From assembly GCF_050176255.1 (NCBI RefSeq), contig NZ_JBFXIE010000034.1: 36,252 bases of DNA. The stretch is one strand, 5' to 3'. Position 1 is the first letter of the stretch. The number at the start of each line of letters is the position of its first letter. Below are positions 31,599 to 36,252 of the stretch, piece after piece. A program made the position numbers and the translations under genes. The DNA comes from JBFXIE01 sp050176255 (GTDB taxonomy: Bacteria > Pseudomonadota > Gammaproteobacteria > Burkholderiales > Burkholderiaceae_C). The notes beneath the pieces are model-generated. The model saw only the letters and a program-made list of their open reading frames with translations, did not search any database and was not told where the DNA came from.

Positions 31599-32648
31599 GT
31601 GTCCCACCACCGCCCCATCCGCCCCGAAGACCGCCACCAGTTCGATGCCATCATCGACGCGCGCTCGCCCGCCGAGTTTGCCGAAGACCACATCCCCGGC
31701 GCGATCAACTGCCCGGTGCTGGGCGACGAAGAGCGCGCCATCGTCGGCACCATCTACGTGCAGCAAAGCGCCTTCGAGGCGCGGCGCGTGGGCGGAGCCA
31801 TGGTGGCAGCCAACCTGGCGCGCCACCTGCGCGAGCAGTTTGCCGACAAGCCCCAGGGCTGGCGCCCGCTGGTGTACTGCTGGCGCGGCGGCATGCGCAG
31901 CGGCTCCATGGTGCAGTGGCTGCGCCTGGTGGGCTGGGACGCGCAGCAGCTGGCCGGCGGCTACAAGGCCTTTCGCCGCCATGTGATGACCACGACCGAG
32001 TCGCTGGTGCCGCAGCTGCAGCTGCGCGTGCTGCTGGGCGCCACCGGCAGCGCCAAGACGCGCGTGCTGCAGCAACTTGCCACCTTGGGCGCACAGGTGC
32101 TGGATCTGGAGCACTGTGCGCGCCACAAAGGCTCGCTGCTCGGCGCGCTGCCGGGCGTGCCCCAGCCGTCGCAAAAAAACTTTGAAACGCAGATTGCCAC
32201 CGCGCTGGAGGCGATGGATCTGTCGCGCCCCATTTACGTGGAAGGCGAGAGCGCGCGCATAGGCCGCCTGACGGTGCCCGTGCCGCTGGTGCAGCGCCTA
32301 CGCGACGGCGCGTGCATCGAGATCGAGGCCACGCCAGAAGAACGCCTGTCGTACCTGCTGCGCGACTATGCCTACCTGGGCGACGACCCCGATGCCCTGG
32401 CCCAGCGCCTGGGGGCGCTGGCAGAACTGCACGGCAGGCAGACCGTGCAGCGCTGGCAGGCGTGGGCGCTCGCAGGCGAACTGCCTGCACTGTTCGCAGA
32501 ACTGATGCATTTGCACTACGACCCGCACTACGGACGGTCCCAGGCGCGCAACTTTGCCCGCTGGGAGACGCGCCAGCGCGTCAACGCACAGGATTTGTCG
32601 CCCAATGGCATTGTCAGCGTGGCGCGGGCGGTGCTGGCGTTGGGGTGA
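31599..32648 (+). CDS. mnmH: tRNA 2-selenouridine synthase
   Basis: 349 aa if started at the GTG at 31599. That start fits the beginning of homologues (HHRPIRPEDRHQFDAIIDAR); there is no ATG nearby and no clear ribosome binding site, so it is uncertain. It replaces sulfur by selenium in the wobble 2-thiouridine of some tRNAs, using selenophosphate (it also geranylates). The N-terminal rhodanese domain has the catalytic Cys in VYCWRGGMRSGSM. The P-loop domain begins with LLGATGSAKTRVL. The ending LSPNGIVSVARAVLALG completes a protein of usual length. Its divergent neighbour selD supplies the substrate. Confidence 0.95.
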   Translation: MSHHRPIRPEDRHQFDAIIDARSPAEFAEDHIPGAINCPVLGDEERAIVGTIYVQQSAFEARRVGGAMVAANLARHLREQFADKPQGWRPLVYCWRGGMRSGSMVQWLRLVGWDAQQLAGGYKAFRRHVMTTTESLVPQLQLRVLLGATGSAKTRVLQQLATLGAQVLDLEHCARHKGSLLGALPGVPQPSQKNFETQIATALEAMDLSRPIYVEGESARIGRLTVPVPLVQRLRDGACIEIEATPEERLSYLLRDYAYLGDDPDALAQRLGALAELHGRQTVQRWQAWALAGELPALFAELMHLHYDPHYGRSQARNFARWETRQRVNAQDLSPNGIVSVARAVLALG

Positions 32649-32700
32649 GACTCTGTTTGCATGCTAATGGGGGTCAGATTCCAATTAATTTGGGGGTTTG

Positions 32701-32757
32701 GTCAAAAACGGCTATCGCGCATGTTTTGTAGGCGTGGGTAGCTATTGTTTTTGAGTC
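32701..32757 (+). repeat. dispersed repeat family A, copy 7 (left arm of the palindrome)
   Basis: TCAAAAACGGCTATCGCGCA, then GGCGTGGGTAGCTATTG, then TTTTTGAGTC. More diverged in the centre than copies 4 or 9. It is the mirror image of copy 8. Confidence 0.75.
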
Positions 32758-32828
32758 TGTGTTGGGTGTTTGGATGGCGCTGGCTGGGATATGCGCCCGG
32801 CCAGCAACATCCAAACACCCCGCAAAGA

Positions 32829-32882
32829 CTCAAAAATAATAGCTACCCACACTTACCCCACAAGCGCTGCAACCGTTTTGAT
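32829..32882 (-). repeat. dispersed repeat family A, copy 8 (right arm of the palindrome)
   Basis: On the minus strand TCAAAACGGTTGCAGCGCTT, then GTGGGGTAAGTGTGGGTAGC, then TATTATTTTTGAG. It faces copy 7 across the palindrome centre. Confidence 0.78.
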
Positions 32883-32986
32883 CTAAATCCTCCAATTAAT
32901 TGGAATCTGACCCCCAATAACGCAGCGCAACACAACATCCCCGCATCAGCTAGGCTCGCCCCACCCAACCGATCAAGGAAACAACC

Positions 32987-33649
32987 GTGAAACTGAAGAT
33001 GGCCCCGAACTCGGGGTTCGCGATCTTGTTGCGCTCGCCCTGGTGGGTCAGCTTTGCCATTGCCGCCGTCATCGTGCTGGTCTGCGGCGCGTTGCTGCCG
33101 GCGGAGATTGCCCCCTTTGCCGCCATGGGCGCGGTGCCGATCACCGTCATCGGCTGCATGGCCGCCTGGCGCCAGTGGCGGGCGCCCAGCGCGGCGCAAG
33201 TGCAGGGCGCGCTGCAGGCCGCCGCCGCCATGCCCTGGAAGGAATTTGCCGACACCCTGGAGCGCGCATGGCGCGCCGAGGGGCACGACGTGCAGCGCCT
33301 GGCCACGCTGTACGCCGACCTGCGCATCGCCCGGCCCGACCAGTCAGCCGGTGACGCCGTGCTGGTGGCCGCACGCCGCTGGAAGGCCGCCACGCACGGT
33401 GTGGAGCCGCTGCGCGAGCTGCAGGCCGAGGTGCAGCGCCAGGGCGCGCGCACGGGCGTGTATGTGGCGCTGGCGGGCACCGTGAGCGAGGGCGCGCGCA
33501 GTTTTGCCAAGGACCACGGCCTGGTGCTGCTGGAGGGCGACGCGCTGGCCGCCCTGCTGCTCAAGGCCCCCGCGCCCCGGGCGCCTGCGCGCGTGCCAGG
33601 CCGTGCGCGCCCCGGGGCAGGTTCCGGCGGTGGCCACGGCACGCCCTAA
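32987..33649 (+). CDS. membrane-anchored Mrr-like restriction-endonuclease-fold protein, probably catalytically degenerate
   Basis: 220 aa; GGAAAC lies before the ATG as a weak ribosome binding site. Two membrane helices near the N-terminus (WVSFAIAAVIVLVCGALLPA and FAAMGAVPITVIGCMAAW) are followed by a cytoplasmic domain that resembles Mrr-type nucleases: MPWKEFADTLERAWRAEGHD, then LYADLRIARPDQ, then VLVAARRWKA. In active members the last strand carries Gln/Glu-x-Lys. Here the corresponding residues read A-A-R, so cleavage is doubtful. The C-terminus is Pro/Arg/Gly-rich. It precedes metG by 48 bases. The function is unknown. Confidence 0.7.
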   Translation: MKLKMAPNSGFAILLRSPWWVSFAIAAVIVLVCGALLPAEIAPFAAMGAVPITVIGCMAAWRQWRAPSAAQVQGALQAAAAMPWKEFADTLERAWRAEGHDVQRLATLYADLRIARPDQSAGDAVLVAARRWKAATHGVEPLRELQAEVQRQGARTGVYVALAGTVSEGARSFAKDHGLVLLEGDALAALLLKAPAPRAPARVPGRARPGAGSGGGHGTP

Positions 33650-33652
33650 AAT
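33647..33652 (+). promoter_or_regulatory. possible -10 box upstream of metG
   Basis: TAAAAT overlaps the stop codon of the Mrr-like gene, about 46 bases before the metG ATG. It matches the -10 consensus at 5 of 6 places, but no good -35 is seen at 16-18 bases. Confidence 0.3.
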
Positions 33653-33697
33653 CGCCGGTTCCGCCTCGAAGACCGGGGCGACTGGAGAGCCGCCCCG

Positions 33698-35767
33698 ATG
33701 ACCGCACGCAAGATTTTTGTCACCACCGCCCTGCCGTATGCCAACGGCAATTTCCACATCGGCCACATCATGGAATACATCCAGGCCGACACCTGGGTGC
33801 GCGCGCAGCGCATGCAGGGCAACGCGGTGAACTTTGTGGGTGCCGACGACGCCCACGGCGCGCCCATCATGATCGCCGCCGAAAAGGCCGGCAAGACGCC
33901 CCAGCAGTTTGTGGCCGACATCGCCGCCGGGCGCAAGCAGTACCTGGACGGTTTTCACATCGCCTTCGACAACTGGAGCAACACCGACAGCCCCGAAAAC
34001 CACGAGCTGTCCCGGCAGATTTACCTCGATCTGAAAGCCGCGGGCTTCATCGAGACGCGCACCATCGAGCAGTTCTTCGACCCCGAGAAGAACATGTTTC
34101 TGCCCGACCGCTTCATCAAGGGCGAGTGCCCGCGCTGCCACGCCAAGGACCAGTACGGCGACAACTGCGAGTCCTGCGGCGCCGTCTATGCGCCCACCGA
34201 GCTGATCAACCCGTTCTCGGCCTTGTCAGGCGCCAAGCCGGTGCTCAAGACCTCCGAGCATTTCTTCTTCAAGCTGTCCGACCCGCGTGCGGTGGCGTTC
34301 TTGACCGAGTGGACACAAAACGGCCAGCATGTGCAGCCCGAGGTGGCCGCCAAGATCCGCGAATGGTTCGGCGTGCGCACCAACCCCGACGGCACCACCA
34401 GCGAGGGCCTGGACGACTGGGACATCAGCCGCGACGCGCCCTACTTCGGCATCGAGATCCCGGACGCGCCGGGCAAGTATTTTTATGTGTGGCTGGATGC
34501 GCCCGTGGGCTACCTGGCGTCGCTGAAAAACCTGCTGAACCAGCGCGGCGAGGACTACGACGCCTACATGGCCGACCCCGCGCTTGAGCAGTACCACTTC
34601 ATCGGCAAAGACATCATCACCTTCCACACGCTGTTCTGGCCCGCCATGCTCAAGTTCAGCGGCCGCAAGACACCCACCAAAATCTGCGTGCACGGATTTT
34701 TGACGGTGAACAACGGCGAGAAGATGAGCAAGAGCCGCGGCACGGGGCTGGACCCGCTCAAGTATCTGGCCCTGGGCATGAACCCCGAGTGGCTGCGCTA
34801 CTACCTGGGCGCCAAGCTCAACGGCAAGAACGAGGACATCGACTTCACGGCCGAAGACTTCATGCTGCGCGTCAACGCCGACCTGATTGGCAAATACGTC
34901 AACATCGCCAGCCGGGCGGCGGGCTTCATCGCCAAGCGCTTTGGCGGCAAGCTGGGCACGGTGACCGACGACGGCCAGGCCCTGCTGGCCCACCTGCGCG
35001 ACGCCAAGGGCGGCATTGTCGCCGCGTACGAGGCGCGCGATACGGCCCGCGCCGCGCGCGACATCATGGCGCTGTGCGACCGCGTCAACAGCTATGTGGA
35101 CGCCAACAAACCCTGGGAGCTGGCCAAGCAAGAGGGCATGGACGCGCGCCTGCACGATGTGTGCACCACCTGCATCGAGGCCTTCCGCATGCTGACGATC
35201 TACCTCAAGCCCATGCTGCCCCGTGTGGCGGCCGAGGTGGCCCACTTTCTCATCGTGCCGCCCGAGCAGTTTGACGACGTGGCCAAGCCCCTGGGCGCCG
35301 GCCACCAGATCGGCCAGTACCAGCACCTGATGCAGCGCGTGACGCCCGAGCAGCTGCAAGCCCTGTTCGAGCCGCCCGCCGCGCCCGTGGTCGAGGCCGT
35401 GAAGCCCGGCGGCGAAGAGATTGCGCCCACCATCACCATCGACGACTTTGCCAAGATCGACCTGCGCATCGCCAAGATCGTCGAATGCAAGCCCGTCGAA
35501 GGCTCGACCAAGCTGCTGCGCCTGACGCTGGACGTGGGCGAAGGGCAGACGCGCAATGTCTTCAGCGGCATTGCCAGCATGTATGCGCCCGAGCAGTTGG
35601 AAGGCAAGCTCACCGTGATGGTGGCCAACCTGGCACCGCGCAAGATGAAATTTGGCGTGAGCGAAGGCATGGTGCTGGCCGCCAGCCATGCCGACGAGAA
35701 GGCGCAGCCCGGCATCTACGTGCTGGAGCCCTTCCCCGGCGCGCAGCCGGGCATGCGCATCCACTGA
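33698..35767 (+). CDS. metG: methionyl-tRNA synthetase
   Basis: 689 aa, the long MetRS form with C-terminal tRNA-binding domain. The ATG follows GGAGAG. The class I signatures are NGNFHIGHIMEY (HIGH) and GEKMSKSRGTG (KMSKS). The zinc-binding insert is ECPRCHAKDQYGDNCESCG. The anticodon-binding helical domain spans about 400-545. The C-terminal OB-fold dimerisation and tRNA-binding domain (about 585-689) begins DFAKIDLRIAKIVECKPV. It charges initiator and elongator tRNA-Met. metG next to apbC/mrp is common in proteobacteria; here selD, mnmH and the palindromic element lie between them. Confidence 0.98.
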   Translation: MTARKIFVTTALPYANGNFHIGHIMEYIQADTWVRAQRMQGNAVNFVGADDAHGAPIMIAAEKAGKTPQQFVADIAAGRKQYLDGFHIAFDNWSNTDSPENHELSRQIYLDLKAAGFIETRTIEQFFDPEKNMFLPDRFIKGECPRCHAKDQYGDNCESCGAVYAPTELINPFSALSGAKPVLKTSEHFFFKLSDPRAVAFLTEWTQNGQHVQPEVAAKIREWFGVRTNPDGTTSEGLDDWDISRDAPYFGIEIPDAPGKYFYVWLDAPVGYLASLKNLLNQRGEDYDAYMADPALEQYHFIGKDIITFHTLFWPAMLKFSGRKTPTKICVHGFLTVNNGEKMSKSRGTGLDPLKYLALGMNPEWLRYYLGAKLNGKNEDIDFTAEDFMLRVNADLIGKYVNIASRAAGFIAKRFGGKLGTVTDDGQALLAHLRDAKGGIVAAYEARDTARAARDIMALCDRVNSYVDANKPWELAKQEGMDARLHDVCTTCIEAFRMLTIYLKPMLPRVAAEVAHFLIVPPEQFDDVAKPLGAGHQIGQYQHLMQRVTPEQLQALFEPPAAPVVEAVKPGGEEIAPTITIDDFAKIDLRIAKIVECKPVEGSTKLLRLTLDVGEGQTRNVFSGIASMYAPEQLEGKLTVMVANLAPRKMKFGVSEGMVLAASHADEKAQPGIYVLEPFPGAQPGMRIH

Positions 35768-35772
35768 CCGCC

Positions 35773-35807
35773 GCTGCCGCCCCGCGCCCCTGGGGCGCGC
35801 GGGCAGC
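35773..35807 (+). terminator. G+C-rich hairpin after metG, possible terminator
   Basis: GCTGCC-GCCCCGCGCCCC pairs almost fully with GGGGCGCGCGGGC-AGC, starting 5 bases after the metG stop. There is no T-tract after it, so it would be an atypical terminator or an mRNA-stabilising 3' structure. Confidence 0.4.
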
Positions 35808-35890
35808 GCCATCGGATCACGACAGGCAAGGCATCGCGCATGGCGATGGCTTGCACAGCACAACGCGATCGCGATTGGCTAAATTTTTTT

Positions 35891-35946
35891 GATCCAAAAC
35901 AGCCTCTAGCGCTTATCCAGCAAGCGCGAGCTGCTCACTTTTTTGA
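35891..35946 (+). repeat. dispersed repeat family A, copy 9
   Basis: CCAAAACAGCCTCTAGCGCT, then TATCCAGCAAGCGCGAGCTG, then TTTTTTGAC. The AGCGCTT/AAGCGC core is well kept. It lies in the 364-base gap between metG and the last gene. The rest of that gap holds the metG hairpin and a TAGAAT box near 36054; the stretch 35950-36050 shows nothing I can support. Confidence 0.85.
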
Positions 35947-36053
35947 CAATCTACCGGCGTGGCGCACCGCACTGCGCGGCCCACGCTGGCAGCTGGTGGC
36001 CGGCATATGGACAGGGCGCACATGCTTCTAACCGGTTGTTGCAAAGCGCTTCC

Positions 36054-36059
36054 TAGAAT
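36054..36059 (+). promoter_or_regulatory. possible -10 box for the last gene
   Basis: TAGAAT about 72 bases before the ATG at 36132. No convincing -35 is found at standard spacing, so this is a weak call. Confidence 0.25.
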
Positions 36060-36131
36060 CCGCCGCACCCAACCGTAGCCTCTGCCCCGCAAGGCAGGGC
36101 GCAGCCCCGCACCAGCCCATCAGGAGATTGC

Positions 36132-36252
36132 ATGCCTTTGTCACCCAACCTGCGGCCAGCGCTGCTGGCCGTTGCGCTTGCTGCGCCGCTCGTCGCCACG
36201 GCGACAGCCCCTACAGCACCCGCCACCCCGGCAGCGCCGTCAGCCCCGGCCG
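36132..36252 (+). CDS. start of a secreted protein (cut by window edge)
   Basis: Only the first 40 codons are present. The ATG has AGGAG at a good distance. The N-terminus reads as a Sec signal peptide, NLRPALLAVALAAPLVATAT, followed by an Ala/Pro/Thr-rich stretch (APTAPATPAAPSAPA). The product cannot be identified from this part. Confidence 0.7.
   Translation, partial: MPLSPNLRPALLAVALAAPLVATATAPTAPATPAAPSAPA

Larger units (their letters stand above)
32668..32916. repeat. 249-bp MITE-like palindromic element with perfect 23-bp terminal inverted repeats
   Basis: The ends are perfect 23-bp inverted repeats (32668-32690 and 32894-32916, beginning TGGGGGTCAGATTCCAATTA). Inside, two family A repeats face each other, and the flanking TGTTTGGAT segments and a central GGCTGGG / CCCGGCC pair continue the symmetry to the centre near 32792. 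If the element is taken to begin at GGGGG, AAT flanks it on both sides, a possible 3-bp target duplication. It has no coding potential. This is the content of the 338-base gene-free gap after mnmH. Mobility is inferred. Confidence 0.8.

Noticed and set aside
3676..35946. CRISPR-like reading of the family A repeats
   Set aside because: The copies are kilobases apart, in both orientations, and diverged. There is no regular spacing and there are no cas genes.

Overview
The window looks like chromosomal DNA of a beta-proteobacterium of the family Comamonadaceae (Acidovorax-like). The basis is strongly G+C-rich codon use, the protein sequences, the pairing of fkpB with ispH, the FDH3-type formate dehydrogenase cluster, and short dispersed repeats of a kind I associate with this family. 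No rRNA, CRISPR array, transposase gene or prophage is visible. The genus is an inference.

Layout. (1) 1-5224: tRNA-Ser(CGA) (cut by the window edge), serS, a CBS-domain protein, a CNNM/CorC membrane protein, and ispH with fkpB. (2) 5299-7948: a translationally coupled trio radC - phytase-like lipoprotein - Smr protein. (3) 8049-13384, minus strand: truncated haemoglobin, DksA-type zinc-finger protein, kinase/P-loop fusion and a large FtsX-type permease. (4) 13407-29027, minus strand: about 15.6 kb given almost wholly to formate oxidation. It begins with an NAD-linked cytoplasmic formate dehydrogenase (fused NuoE-NuoF subunit plus catalytic subunit). It continues through DUF3305, DUF3306, a poly-ferredoxin and a TorD-like chaperone. 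It ends with a Tat-exported respiratory formate dehydrogenase (small Tat protein, catalytic subunit, Fe-S subunit, small lipoprotein, cytochrome b subunit, small secreted protein) and fdhD. (5) 29128-36252: apbC/mrp, selD divergent from mnmH, a gene-free palindromic element, an Mrr-like membrane protein, metG, and the start of a secreted protein.

How the genes fit together. Formate could be oxidised in the cytoplasm with NAD+ as acceptor, or in the periplasm with electrons passing through Fe-S clusters and cytochrome b to quinone. FdhD, the TorD-like protein, the poly-ferredoxin and possibly ApbC would serve maturation. Both catalytic subunits carry cysteine, not selenocysteine, at the metal-ligand position. 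SelD therefore probably serves MnmH (2-selenouridine in tRNA) rather than selenoprotein synthesis.

The most unusual feature is two families of short dispersed repeats. Family A (about 55-60 bp, core AGCGCTT-N6/8-AAGCGC followed by GCAGCTAT) has nine recognisable copies. Seven are intergenic and two lie in frame inside the NAD-linked formate dehydrogenase genes. One supplies the ribosome binding site and start codon of a gene, and two sit head-to-head inside a 249-bp palindrome with perfect 23-bp ends. Family B (about 75 bp, G+C-rich) has two copies, both inside coding sequences, where each adds a low-complexity loop to a conserved protein.
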